Source: an uncultured Finegoldia sp.
GTDB lineage: Bacteria > Bacillota > Clostridia > Tissierellales > Peptoniphilaceae
Assembly: GCF_947252345.1 (NCBI RefSeq)
Contig: NZ_CAMXVC010000015.1
Location: 1-41,484 of the forward strand
Reading direction: 5' to 3'
DNA: 41,484 nucleotides
Position numbers and translations under genes: made by a program. Positions 8,451 through 16,943 of this stretch are shown here, in pieces. Positions within the stretch are counted from its first letter, which is position 1. Each line of letters starts with the position of its first letter. The notes beneath the pieces are model-generated. The model did not search any database. It saw nothing but the letters and a program-made list of their open reading frames with translations, and was not told where the DNA came from.

Positions 8451-9484
8451 TGAACAAAGAACAATTTATGGAACTTTTGGATTATTATTTCAGAAATGTC
8501 GATGAAACTACTTATAGTGAAATTAAAAATGATTATGAAGAACATTTCAAAATAGGATTAGAGAATGGAAAAACCGAGGAAGAAATCTCGAAAGAACTCG
8601 GAAATCCAAGAGAAATATTCAATGAATGCAAGGAAGCTGGAATTATAAGAGAAAACAACTTTTTCAGTATGTTCAATTTGGACAGCATTGGAGATTTCTT
8701 TAGTTCGAAAATTTTTGAACAATCAAAAGAAAAAGATTACGATTTGACACAACAAACATTGGAGTTTGACAATGATTTTCATAGAATTGAAGTCAAATCA
8801 AATGCGGATATCGACATCTCAACTCATGACTTAGACAAAGTATTCGTGACTTACAATACGACGGATGAATCTCAGAAATTAGATGTTGATTATATGAATC
8901 ACGTGTTGAAGCTTGGAAAGGTGAAAATGGAAAAAATCTTTCAAAAGAGTTTCATCAAATCAATTTCTATCAAGATTCCAAAAGACAGCGATTTGGGATT
9001 GAATATCGCAACTGCAAGTGGAGATGTCCATGTAGATGTCATTAGCAACGATGTCACTTGCAACAGCTCTAGTGGAGATGTTTTTATATCTACGGAGTCT
9101 GACAATGTCAACGTGAACACAGCGAGTGGAAATGTTAAAGTATTTAAATGCAGAAAAAATATTTTTGTGAATACTGTAAGTGGCGATGTAGATGTGCAAT
9201 CTGACTGTCCAGATTTGAACGTGCATACTGTAAGTGGCGATGTAGATGTAAAATTGGATGAAAACAAAAATATGAATTTGAAGGGTGTTTCGAGTGACTT
9301 CAAGATTGACGTCAAAGAAAAGAAAGGCTGTGCAGAGTTTAAAACTGTGAGCGGCGAAATTCAATTTGAAAATTTCTACAAGGAAGTTTCGAAAACAATC
9401 AGCAAATCTCACACTCAATCTTTCACAGAGGATGATTTTAAAATCACAGCCGCAACTGTAAGCGGAGATATTTCTTTAAATTAA
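8450..9484 (+). CDS. HAAS/DUF1700 plus DUF4097 beta-repeat protein
   Basis: Residues 1-75 form the helical HAAS/DUF1700 module (FMELLDYYFRNVDE, then GNPREIFNECKEAG). After a linker comes a DUF4097-type repetitive beta structure (about residues 100-344), in which a TVSGDV-like turn recurs about seven times: TASGDV, SSSGDV, TASGNV, TVSGDV twice, TVSGEI, TVSGDI. I see no clear membrane helix, unlike many DUF1700 proteins, so it may be cytoplasmic or attached through a partner. Two repeats are nearly identical in DNA (9171-9195 and 9225-9249). Its function is unknown in the family. Confidence 0.85.
   Translation: MNKEQFMELLDYYFRNVDETTYSEIKNDYEEHFKIGLENGKTEEEISKELGNPREIFNECKEAGIIRENNFFSMFNLDSIGDFFSSKIFEQSKEKDYDLTQQTLEFDNDFHRIEVKSNADIDISTHDLDKVFVTYNTTDESQKLDVDYMNHVLKLGKVKMEKIFQKSFIKSISIKIPKDSDLGLNIATASGDVHVDVISNDVTCNSSSGDVFISTESDNVNVNTASGNVKVFKCRKNIFVNTVSGDVDVQSDCPDLNVHTVSGDVDVKLDENKNMNLKGVSSDFKIDVKEKKGCAEFKTVSGEIQFENFYKEVSKTISKSHTQSFTEDDFKITAATVSGDISLN
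9171..9249 (+). repeat. 54-bp-period direct repeat inside the DUF4097 gene
   Basis: A 25-base stretch at 9171-9195 recurs without change at 9225-9249. The period is 54 bases (18 codons), one turn of the protein's beta-repeat. Other repeats in the gene share the protein motif but not the DNA, so this pair is recent or being homogenised. It is a possible site of in-frame repeat gain or loss. Confidence 0.85.
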
Positions 9485-9495
9485 TATTTATTTGG

Positions 9496-9530
9496 CTGCA
9501 ACGTGAATTTTGCGTTGCAGTATTTTTTTT
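9496..9530 (+). terminator. Intrinsic terminator after the PadR/DUF4097 operon
   Basis: Stem CTGCAACG (9496-9503) pairs with CGTTGCAG (9513-9520), with a 9-base loop and a long T-run. Confidence 0.92.
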
Positions 9531-9608
9531 GTTTTGATTTATGAACTATTAATTGATAAAAAACATTGTAAATATGATAAAATATATATAAATATGGAGG
9601 AAATAATT

Positions 9609-10730
9609 TTGAAAATAATTGTAACTTGTGCATTTGGGTTGGAAAGTGTAGTTAAACGACAACTTTTGGATTTGGGATTTGAAAACTTGGATGTGAATGA
9701 CGGAAGAATATCATTAAATGGCGATGAAAGAGATGTCGCAAAGCTGAATATAAATCTGAGATGCGCCGACAGGGTGCTGATTGAGTTGGGGAATTTTAAG
9801 GCGTTTACTTTTGAGCAACTTTTCGATGGCGTGAGTAAAATAAATTGGTCGGATATTCTCGAAGCTGATTCCAAATTCATAGTAGAAGGTAGAAGTTATA
9901 AGTCTAAATTATTTTCTATTAAGGATTGTCAGTCGATTACAGAAAAGGCAATAATCAAGTCGCTTCAGAAAAAATACAAGATTGATTGGTTTGAAAAATC
10001 AAAAAATAGATTCAGGATAGAAGTCAGCTTGGTGAAGGATGTGTGTTCAATAACTTTGGATACATCCGGAGATGGTCTGCATAAAAGAGGCTATAGGCAA
10101 TCGAGCGTTCTGGCACCGATTAGGGAGAACTTGGCGGCGGGCATTATTGATTTGTCGTACGCATCAAAAAACAGACCTTTTGTCGATTTGTTTTGTGGAA
10201 GTGGGACTTTTGCAATCGAAGCTGCGAAGAAATTCAGGAATATTGCACCTGGAATCGACAGAAAATTTGATTTTATGAATTTTAACAAAAAATTCAACGA
10301 CGCATACAAATTAGAGAGAAAAAAGGCGTTGGAAATTATAGATTACGATAGTAAGATTGATATTTTTGCGAGCGACATTGACGGTTCTGCGATTGAAAAA
10401 GCCATCGAAAATGCAGAAAATGCTGGAGTTCGAGAAGATATCAGATTTGTGACGAGAGATTTTCGAAATGTCGTGTTAAAAGACAATTACTTTGTTTTGG
10501 TTTCGAACCCACCTTATGGAAAGAGGCTTGGCGAAAAGAAAGAGGCTGAGAAGATTTATGCGGATTTGGGAATTAAAATGAAAAAATTCACGACACAATC
10601 ACAGTATATAATCACTGATTGTGAAGATTTCGAGAAATTTTACGGCACGAAATCGTCTAAGAATAGAAAGATGTACAATGGAAATATGAAATGCTATTTG
10701 TACCAGTATTTTGGGCCGAGACCTAAGTAG
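9609..10730 (+). CDS. THUMP-domain class I RNA methyltransferase (YpsC/RlmL-like)
   Basis: This is a likely 23S rRNA guanine-N2 methyltransferase of the YpsC/RlmL type. The N-terminal THUMP region (to about residue 150) binds RNA. A UPF0020 Rossmann fold follows, with the SAM loop FVDLFCGSGTFAIEAA and the catalytic NPPYG at 300-304. I chose the TTG start at 9609 because GGAGG at 9596-9600 is eight bases away. The longer reading from 9510 would begin inside the preceding terminator, and the ATG at 9594 has no ribosome site. A weak promoter (TTGATA at 9553, 17 bases to an A/T-rich -10) precedes it. Exact target base is not determinable here. Confidence 0.88.
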   Translation: MKIIVTCAFGLESVVKRQLLDLGFENLDVNDGRISLNGDERDVAKLNINLRCADRVLIELGNFKAFTFEQLFDGVSKINWSDILEADSKFIVEGRSYKSKLFSIKDCQSITEKAIIKSLQKKYKIDWFEKSKNRFRIEVSLVKDVCSITLDTSGDGLHKRGYRQSSVLAPIRENLAAGIIDLSYASKNRPFVDLFCGSGTFAIEAAKKFRNIAPGIDRKFDFMNFNKKFNDAYKLERKKALEIIDYDSKIDIFASDIDGSAIEKAIENAENAGVREDIRFVTRDFRNVVLKDNYFVLVSNPPYGKRLGEKKEAEKIYADLGIKMKKFTTQSQYIITDCEDFEKFYGTKSSKNRKMYNGNMKCYLYQYFGPRPK

Positions 10731-10741
10731 GAGGAAAATTT

Positions 10742-11848
10742 TTGGAGAAGAAATCTAACGATTGTGTGAGTTGTTTTGACGGCTCTGATTTTCAAGTTCT
10801 TAACTCGATGAAGGATTTGGTTCGAGTTATCGACAAGGACGGAGTCATTGTGTTTGCCAATAAAAGTATGATAGATTCTATGCCCATAAATCCAATCGGC
10901 GTGAATTGCTATTTGGATTACAGCGAGGATTTTCCAAAGTGCTTGGCAGACAGAAAATTCAGGTTGAACTGCACAATCAAAGAAAAAAGAAAAATAAAGG
11001 GAATAGATTATTCTATAACTTCTTCTCCAGTTATGAACAAAAATGGAGAAGTGGTGAGCACTGTCGAAGTTTTCAGGGATATTTCCAGAGAAGTTAAAAC
11101 TCAGATTGATCTTATCAATGCCAGTAAGGACATAAAAGATGAGATTATTTTCGCAAAGCACATTCAAAACAAAACTCTCCCTAGCAAGGGTGAGCATGTT
11201 GGATTGAACTTGGATTACAGGTATATTTCTTCTAGGGATTTGTCGGGAGATATCATTGATTGCATAGACATTGACGAGAGATTTGTGGGAATTTATATCG
11301 CCGATGTTGTGGGTCATGGAATTGCTGCATCAATTCTCACGATGTTTATACGACAGACGATGAGATATTTGGTCAGTAGAATTACAGATTCAAGGCCAAA
11401 AAGAGTTCTGAAGGATTTGAACACATCGTTTAGCGAGTTGAATTTGGCAATAGACAAGTATTTTACGATTTTTTATGGGCTTTACGACAAAAAACTCAAG
11501 ATTTTTTCGTATGCAAATGCTGGGCACAATGGCATTCCACTTTTGATTACCAATTCGAATATGCAGGAGTTGAAGGTGACGGGTCATCCAATCTCGCCGT
11601 TGTTCGAAGGCGTTGAGTTTAAACAACGAGATATTTTGCTTTCGAGTGGAGATGAGATAATAATGTACACTGATGGAATCACAGAAACTAGAGGCTTTAA
11701 TAACGAATTTTACGGCGAAGAAAGGCTGAAGAGAGATTTAATGAAAGTTCCAAGTCAAAGAATTGATACTGTGTTGACGGAGTTGGAATCGTTCAGATTT
11801 TTGGAACAAGATGATGATATTGTTATGGTAAGTCTGAAAGTTTTGTAG
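10742..11848 (+). CDS. PAS-domain SpoIIE-type serine phosphatase (RsbU-like)
   Basis: This is a PP2C-like protein phosphatase with a sensory front end. Residues about 16-115 form a PAS domain with its PAC tail (DLVRVIDKDGVIVFANKSM; VSTVEVFRDISREVKTQ). A short helical linker leads to the SpoIIE domain with all metal-binding motifs intact: SRDLSGDIID, DVVGHG, YANAGHNG, GDEIIMYTDGITE and QDDDIVMVSL. Partners are normally an anti-sigma-factor antagonist and kinase (RsbV/RsbW type), but none is nearby, so the target is unknown. The start is TTG at 10742, eleven bases after the previous stop and placed by AGGAGG. The Cys pair in the first 12 residues (CVSC) could bind metal or sense redox; that is speculative. 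Confidence 0.9.
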   Translation: MEKKSNDCVSCFDGSDFQVLNSMKDLVRVIDKDGVIVFANKSMIDSMPINPIGVNCYLDYSEDFPKCLADRKFRLNCTIKEKRKIKGIDYSITSSPVMNKNGEVVSTVEVFRDISREVKTQIDLINASKDIKDEIIFAKHIQNKTLPSKGEHVGLNLDYRYISSRDLSGDIIDCIDIDERFVGIYIADVVGHGIAASILTMFIRQTMRYLVSRITDSRPKRVLKDLNTSFSELNLAIDKYFTIFYGLYDKKLKIFSYANAGHNGIPLLITNSNMQELKVTGHPISPLFEGVEFKQRDILLSSGDEIIMYTDGITETRGFNNEFYGEERLKRDLMKVPSQRIDTVLTELESFRFLEQDDDIVMVSLKVL

Positions 11849-11857
11849 GAGGATAAT

Positions 11858-13135
11858 ATGTTCAAGGTAGATTTTTCAAACACAACTAGTCAGGATGATG
11901 CTAGGAAGTTACAAAATGAAGCTATTAATGCGCTGGAAAAGTTGTTGGACAAATCTTGCGAGGGAAAAGAGTTCACAGGCTGGATTGATTTGCCCGAAAA
12001 ATATGAACAAAAAGAGGTCGATAGGATAAAGTTTTGTGCAGAAAAAATCAGAGATAATTCTGATGTTCTTGTCGTGATTGGAATCGGTGGAAGCTATCTT
12101 GGCGCAAAGGCTATTGATTACTGTATGAAAGATTACTTTGAAGACGAATCTATGAAAATAATCTATGCGGGTTATCAATTGTCGTCCACATATCTGTCCG
12201 AACTTTTGGATTATTTAAAAGACAGGGATTTTTCGGTCAATGTCATCAGCAAATCCGGAACTACTACTGAACCTGCGATTGCGTTTAGATTTATCAAAGA
12301 GTTGATGGATGAAAAATACTCACAACAAGAACAAAAAAACAGGATTTTTGTAACGACTGACAAAGAAAAGGGCGCATTAAAACAATTAGCGGACACAAAT
12401 GGATACGAAACATTTGTCGTTCCAGATGATATTGGTGGAAGATTTTCTGTGTTGAGTTCTGTCGGGTTGTTGCCAATAGCTGTGAAAGGAATCGACATCG
12501 GTCTTTTGCTTGAAGGGGCAAAATCGGCAAGAATCGATTTGACAAAGCTCGATTATGAGTCAAATCCAGCATTGAAATACGCTTGTTTCAGAAACAATAT
12601 GTATCGAAATGGAAAGGATATCGAGATTTTAGTCAATTATGAGTTGAAATTGAAATACTTTTCAGAATGGTTCAAGCAGTTATTTGCGGAATCAGAGGGC
12701 AAAAACAGCAAGGGAATTTTCCCGATGGCGTGCAATTTCACGACTGATTTGCATTCGTTGGGACAAATGATTCAGGGTGGACAGAGAAATATTTTTGAAA
12801 CGGTGATTTCCGTCGATAATCCAAAGAGAGATTTGGCGATAAAATCAACTGAAAAAAACCTTGATGGATTGAACTACCTTGCAGGAAAATCCGTGGATTA
12901 TGTCAACAAAATGGCGATGCTTGGCACGTTGGAAGCTCACAAGTCAGCGGATGTCGATTGCGTTATGATAAGCATTGACGAAATCAACGAAAAAAATTTG
13001 GGATATATGATTTACTTCTTCGAGATGTCGGTAGCCATATCCGCTCTCGTTTTGGGAGTGAATCCTTTTAATCAACCAGGAGTTGAAGAATACAAGAAGC
13101 AAATGTTTAAATTATTAGAAAAGCCGGGATATTAG
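11858..13135 (+). CDS. pgi: Glucose-6-phosphate isomerase
   Basis: This enzyme interconverts glucose-6-phosphate and fructose-6-phosphate in glycolysis. Family marks are VVIGIGGSYLGAKA, the phosphate-binding ISKSGTTTEPAIAFR, GGRFSVLSSVGLLP, the FAESEGKNSKGIFP segment with the catalytic glutamate, TTDLHSLGQMIQGG, and a C-terminal VNPFNQPGVEEYKK carrying the catalytic lysine region. At 425 residues it is the short bacterial form. GGAGG lies eight bases before the ATG. It sits in a compact run with the phosphatase upstream and a membrane protein three bases downstream. Confidence 0.95.
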   Translation: MFKVDFSNTTSQDDARKLQNEAINALEKLLDKSCEGKEFTGWIDLPEKYEQKEVDRIKFCAEKIRDNSDVLVVIGIGGSYLGAKAIDYCMKDYFEDESMKIIYAGYQLSSTYLSELLDYLKDRDFSVNVISKSGTTTEPAIAFRFIKELMDEKYSQQEQKNRIFVTTDKEKGALKQLADTNGYETFVVPDDIGGRFSVLSSVGLLPIAVKGIDIGLLLEGAKSARIDLTKLDYESNPALKYACFRNNMYRNGKDIEILVNYELKLKYFSEWFKQLFAESEGKNSKGIFPMACNFTTDLHSLGQMIQGGQRNIFETVISVDNPKRDLAIKSTEKNLDGLNYLAGKSVDYVNKMAMLGTLEAHKSADVDCVMISIDEINEKNLGYMIYFFEMSVAISALVLGVNPFNQPGVEEYKKQMFKLLEKPGY

Positions 13136-13137
13136 AA

Positions 13138-13647
13138 ATGAAAGAGAATTTAAAGAAAATAGTTTTGTATGAGAAAAGTTACGAGGTTTCGAAAATAATA
13201 TTAGTTTTATTGACGTCTGTACTATTTTTGAAATGTGCGAAGGTTGACCATGTTTTTGTCAAATCGTTTTTTATAACGGTACTTTCATTTGTACCTATAA
13301 TTGGAGCGGGAGTGTATTTTGTTCCAGCAATAATTCTTAATTTATTAGAATCAAATACACTCAATTTGGCGATGTATGGGTGGCTGTTATTGGTAGTAAT
13401 ATGTATTGACAGAATACTCTACAGTGTTTTTTACGACCAGCCGTTTGATTACAGCCCGATATCTTATGTGATTATGGGAATGATTTTATATTTGATATTT
13501 GGGAAATACACATTGTTGGTGTTCGCACTTTCAGTGTGTGCAGTTACAGCGTACAACAACTACAACAAGTATAAGAAAACAAAAGTTTTTTACAGGAAAG
13601 CAACGTTTAATTTTATTGATTTGAAACAGATTATACAAGAGAAATAG
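13138..13647 (+). CDS. Half-size AI-2E-exporter-like membrane protein
   Basis: This 169-residue protein has about five membrane helices. The stretch VPIIGAGVYFVPAIILNLLES followed by the CIDRILYSVFY segment resembles the C-terminal half of AI-2E/PerM family transporters, where a PxIGxGxxxxPA motif precedes an ILRPxx segment. Full family members are about 340-400 residues with a large loop, so this is either a truncated paralogue or an independent small protein with a similar core. It has no disrupted reading frame, and both neighbours are close (2 and 16 bases), so it is probably expressed. Family link is moderate; function unknown. Confidence 0.65.
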   Translation: MKENLKKIVLYEKSYEVSKIILVLLTSVLFLKCAKVDHVFVKSFFITVLSFVPIIGAGVYFVPAIILNLLESNTLNLAMYGWLLLVVICIDRILYSVFYDQPFDYSPISYVIMGMILYLIFGKYTLLVFALSVCAVTAYNNYNKYKKTKVFYRKATFNFIDLKQIIQEK

Positions 13648-13663
13648 AAATGCGGAGGAAATA

Positions 13664-15109
13664 GTGGAAAAGTTATTGATAGCAAAGGGGAATGAGAATA
13701 TCGAGCTTCTCTCAAACAAAGTAAATCAGCACGCAATGATAGTCGGAGCGACTGGAAGTGGCAAGACTGTTACTTTGAAAGTGTTGTGCGAATATTTTTC
13801 AGAACTAGGTGTGCCTACGATTTTGTCAGATGTTAAGGGCGATTTGTCCGACTTGGCATCTGTAGGAGAGATGAATGACAACATAAAACAAAGACTTGAT
13901 GAGATGAATATCACTGATTTCGAGTTCAAGAATTATCCTGTCACATTGTGGGATGTTTATGGAGAAAACGGACTGTCGCTTAGAGTTTCAGTATCGGAAA
14001 TGGGGCCTATTTTGTTGTCGAAAATCTTGGAATTAAATGACACTCAGTCGGGAATACTCAACATCGCATTCAGAGTGGCAGACGAAGAAGGATTGTTGCT
14101 GTTGGACATCAAAGATTTGAGGTCTATCCTCAACTATTTGTCAGAAAATAAAGCGGTTTATTCGAAAAAATATGGCAACATAACAACTCAAACTATCAGC
14201 GCAATTATGAGAAAATTGTTGTTCATCGAAGATTTGGGTGCGGATAAATTTTTTGGCGAGCCGAGTTTGGCAATTGAAGATTTGATGAGGACAGATTCCA
14301 ATTCAAAAGGTGTTATAAACATAATTCAAGCCAACAAATTGATAAACGACAAAAATATGTATTCAATGTTTTTGTTGTGGTTACTGTCGGAGATTTTCGA
14401 GTCGCTGCCAGAAGTTGGAAATCCAGAAATTCCTAAGTTGGTATTCTTTTTTGACGAAGCACATTTGCTTTTTGACAACGCAAACAAAATGATAATGGAC
14501 AAGATAGAGCAAGTTGTAAGACTTATTCGCTCAAAAGGAGTTGGAATATTTTTCGTTACACAAAATCCGTTGGACATTCCCGATTCTGTGTCATCTCAAC
14601 TTGGAAATAGAATCGTCCATCAGTTGAGGGCTTTTTCTCCGAAAGAATTAGAAGCGGTGAGAAAAATTTCCGAGACATTTAGAACCGATGGTAAAATCAA
14701 CATTAAAGATGAAATCGTGAACTTGCGAACTGGAGAAGCGTTGATATCTTTTTTGGATGAAAATGGAGCACCGAGTTTGACGAAAAAAGGGCTTGTTCTT
14801 CCTCCACACTCGTCATTTACGCCACTTTCTCAATCTGACATTGATTACATCGTAAAAAACTCTCCGCTCTACAGCAAATACTCTCAGTCAATTGACAGAG
14901 AATCCGCTTACGAAATTCTTCAGAACAAATTGGAACGACAAATCGAACCTGAACAATCACCACAAAAATCGACAAAAAAAGAAAAATCTGAACTTGAAGA
15001 TTTTGCAACCAAAAGCATTAACTCAATTTTGGGTAGTTTCACACGACAAATCGGCAGAGACATTGCTCGTGGGATTTTTGGTTCGATAAAAAAGAATATG
15101 AAGTTTTAA
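13664..15109 (+). CDS. HerA-type / DUF853 ATPase
   Basis: This is a RecA-fold ATPase of the HerA/FtsK superfamily (DUF853, YjgR-like). Walker A GATGSGKT is at residues 28-35 and Walker B is KLVFFFDEAH. FFVTQNPLDIPDSVSSQLGNRIVHQLRAFSPKELEAV carries the sensor/arginine-finger region (broken here only by my summary, contiguous in the protein). The GTG start at 13664 is set by GGAGGAA. The C-terminal 60 residues are low-complexity, charged and followed by a helix ending SIKKNMKF. Relatives are often annotated as DNA helicases, but biochemical roles are poorly known. There is no NurA-like nuclease beside it. The gene ends just before a bidirectional terminator. Confidence 0.85.
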   Translation: MEKLLIAKGNENIELLSNKVNQHAMIVGATGSGKTVTLKVLCEYFSELGVPTILSDVKGDLSDLASVGEMNDNIKQRLDEMNITDFEFKNYPVTLWDVYGENGLSLRVSVSEMGPILLSKILELNDTQSGILNIAFRVADEEGLLLLDIKDLRSILNYLSENKAVYSKKYGNITTQTISAIMRKLLFIEDLGADKFFGEPSLAIEDLMRTDSNSKGVINIIQANKLINDKNMYSMFLLWLLSEIFESLPEVGNPEIPKLVFFFDEAHLLFDNANKMIMDKIEQVVRLIRSKGVGIFFVTQNPLDIPDSVSSQLGNRIVHQLRAFSPKELEAVRKISETFRTDGKINIKDEIVNLRTGEALISFLDENGAPSLTKKGLVLPPHSSFTPLSQSDIDYIVKNSPLYSKYSQSIDRESAYEILQNKLERQIEPEQSPQKSTKKEKSELEDFATKSINSILGSFTRQIGRDIARGIFGSIKKNMKF

Positions 15110-15113
15110 AACA

Positions 15114-15137
15114 ACCTCCCTTTCACAGGGAGGTATT
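15114..15137. terminator. Bidirectional terminator between convergent genes
   Basis: Stem ACCTCCCT (15114-15121) pairs with AGGGAGGT (15127-15134) across a 5-base loop. T-rich sequence lies on the right and an A-rich run (T-rich on the minus strand) on the left, so it can stop transcription from both convergent genes. Confidence 0.8.
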
Positions 15138-15138
15138 G

Positions 15139-15840
15139 TTATTTATTCGCACAGATTACAAGTGGCGTGGAAGTTTTCTTGTCGAATTTTGATTTGTCAA
15201 ATCCGCCGTAGCTCTTTATGTTTTTGAATTTGTTTTTCTCCAACAAATTCACCAATTCATCAGCTGTAATTGGAAGCAAATCGACATTGTTCTCGATGGA
15301 TTTTGCATTTGCACTCATAACCGTGTTGAATCTGATGTAATCGTCGTTTCTGAAATATTTTCGCACAAATTCAACTTTATCGTTTTTGATTGTTGGAAGT
15401 GAACCCAGAAAATCTCCCTCAACTTTTAAAAAAGGATAGAAGTTTATTATTTGAATTACAAGATTTCCTCCTTCTGTTAACTTGTCGTATGATTTTTTCA
15501 AAAACTCGTCAACTTGTTTTGCACTAGACAAATGCACGAGAGAATTTCCGATGCAGTAAATCAAGTCGAAATCATCTTTTAGTTGGTCAATATCGAGCAT
15601 ATTCATCAAAACAGCGTTGATTTTATTAGTTTTTCTGGCGATGTCAACGAATTTCTCCTCCAAATCAATGCCTACAACATCAAATCCTTTTTCCTTCATT
15701 TTCGCAGCAACTTTTCCCGTCGCACAAGCGACATCTAAGATTTTGTACTTAGCTTTTTCAACTAGAAAATTTATTTGTTTTTCATTCGGTTTAAAAATAT
15801 CTTCGTAGCTTTCTGAAATTGAATTATAAAATTCACTCAT
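15139..15840 (-). CDS. Class I SAM-dependent methyltransferase
   Basis: This is the only minus-strand gene in the window. The Rossmann SAM-binding motif is KILDVACATGKVAAKM, with the ribose-binding acid in GIDLEEKFV and motif IV in FDLIYCIGNSLVHL. I start it at the ATG ending at 15840 because GAGGTGAT lies just upstream; an 11-residue extension to 15873 has no ribosome site and would run through a TATAAT-like -10 box (15859-15864). It is 233 residues, a generic small-molecule methyltransferase with no substrate clue. It diverges from the C39 peptidase gene across 113 bases. Confidence 0.87.
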   Translation of the reverse strand: MSEFYNSISESYEDIFKPNEKQINFLVEKAKYKILDVACATGKVAAKMKEKGFDVVGIDLEEKFVDIARKTNKINAVLMNMLDIDQLKDDFDLIYCIGNSLVHLSSAKQVDEFLKKSYDKLTEGGNLVIQIINFYPFLKVEGDFLGSLPTIKNDKVEFVRKYFRNDDYIRFNTVMSANAKSIENNVDLLPITADELVNLLEKNKFKNIKSYGGFDKSKFDKKTSTPLVICANK

Positions 15841-15924
15841 TTTATCACCTCTATTTTTATTATACCCAAACAATGTTACAATTTTATAAAGTTGTCATAA
15901 TTTTGTAATAATTTAATTTGTGTA

Positions 15925-15933
15925 TGATATAAT
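15925..15933 (+). promoter_or_regulatory. Extended -10 promoter of the C39 peptidase operon
   Basis: TGATATAAT is an extended -10 element. A TTGTAA lies 19 bases upstream as a loose -35. The transcript leader would be about 15 bases. Confidence 0.6.
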
Positions 15934-15953
15934 TATATAAATGAGGTGGTTTG

Positions 15954-16943
15954 TTGAAAATCGATAATCATGACAGATATCTAAGAGATAAACGCAGAAA
16001 ATCTATTAAACGCAGAATTTTTTTCGCGACGATTGTCTTAGCTATCTTAATTTTAATGATAAAATTTAAAACACATAAAGAAGAATACATTGCAAACAAA
16101 AAAATGTTGCAAGAAATGGAAAAAAATTCTTCACGAGAAACTACAGATAAAAAACCAGAAAATAACGAGCAGAATTTGGAAAAACCTAGTGATGATGAGG
16201 AAATTTTCAGACAAATTTTGAAAAATGAAAATGTCTTTGTCAACACTTACAAGAGAAATGAACTTCTTCACAATTTGGAGATATTCGCAAAGTACAATAA
16301 AAACGCGAAATTGATAATGAAACATGCCGACGACATTCATATTTCTTTGCTGAAGCTTGCTGGAAACAACTACACTGCGGTAAATTTCGTGGCAAAAACC
16401 ATTGACCCTTCAATAAAAAACGACTACAGCTACCATACAAAAGCCAATCAGTCCGATGTCCCTTTGTTTTTGCAGTGGGATAGAAGATGGGGATATGAAA
16501 AATACGGCTACGGGATTATTGGCTACACAGGCTGTGGACCAACGAGCTGTGCGATGGTGTTGTCAACTATGAAAAAAGACAATTCAATTACACCGGCGTT
16601 GATTGCAGAAGAAAGCGACAGAAACGGATTTTCGTCTTCCGATGGAACGAGCTGGGATTTCTATCCTTTCATCGCAAGCAAATACGGATTGAAAGCGGTG
16701 CAAGTGAATCCCGACTACAACACAATCAAATACAACATAAAAAAGAAAAATTTTATTTTAATTTCGGTGAGACCCGGAGATTTTACAAGAGTCGGTCACG
16801 TTATGGTTATTAGTGCAATTGACAAGGACGGTAATATAATAATAAACGACCCAAACAGCCTTATCAATTCTCAAAAAAAATGGAGCTACAAAAGATTACA
16901 ACCACAAATAAAAAAAATGTGGATTTTTAGCAATGGAGTATAG
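15954..16943 (+). CDS. Membrane-anchored C39-like cysteine peptidase family protein
   Basis: The N-terminus has one membrane helix (about residues 21-40) after a basic cytoplasmic stretch, then a Lys/Glu-rich linker. The C-terminal half is a Peptidase_C39_2 domain: FLQWDRRWGYEKYGY, catalytic cysteine in GYTGCGPTS (residue 194), histidine in RVGHVMVI (about 282) and Asp in IINDPNS. The domain would face outside. Relatives act on cell-wall or peptide substrates, but targets are largely unknown. Two TTG codons are adjacent; 15954 gives better spacing from GAGG (15943-15946) than 15951. It is followed without a gap by a tRNA/rRNA methyltransferase. Confidence 0.85.
   Translation: MKIDNHDRYLRDKRRKSIKRRIFFATIVLAILILMIKFKTHKEEYIANKKMLQEMEKNSSRETTDKKPENNEQNLEKPSDDEEIFRQILKNENVFVNTYKRNELLHNLEIFAKYNKNAKLIMKHADDIHISLLKLAGNNYTAVNFVAKTIDPSIKNDYSYHTKANQSDVPLFLQWDRRWGYEKYGYGIIGYTGCGPTSCAMVLSTMKKDNSITPALIAEESDRNGFSSSDGTSWDFYPFIASKYGLKAVQVNPDYNTIKYNIKKKNFILISVRPGDFTRVGHVMVISAIDKDGNIIINDPNSLINSQKKWSYKRLQPQIKKMWIFSNGV

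Noticed and set aside
8941..9418. Minus-strand open frames of 124 and 152 codons
   Set aside because: They mirror the repetitive DUF4097 gene; the repeat structure keeps antisense frames open.
9001..9480. CRISPR-like array from the regular GTGGAGATG repeats
   Set aside because: The repeats encode protein turns in a clear reading frame and are not separated by unique spacers of constant length.
9510..9608. Longer N-terminus for the THUMP methyltransferase
   Set aside because: It would start inside the loop of the preceding terminator, and the added residues do not match the family; the TTG at 9609 has an ideal GGAGG.
10694..11317. 207-residue minus-strand open frame
   Set aside because: It is antisense to the PAS-SpoIIE phosphatase, has no ribosome site and no recognisable domain.
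15139..15840. ArsM partner for the ArsS-like gene
   Set aside because: It is a generic class I methyltransferase 13 kb away on the other strand, without the ArsM cysteine pattern.
15841..15873. Longer N-terminus for the minus-strand methyltransferase
   Set aside because: It runs across a likely -10 box and lacks a ribosome site; GAGGTGAT fixes the start at 15840.
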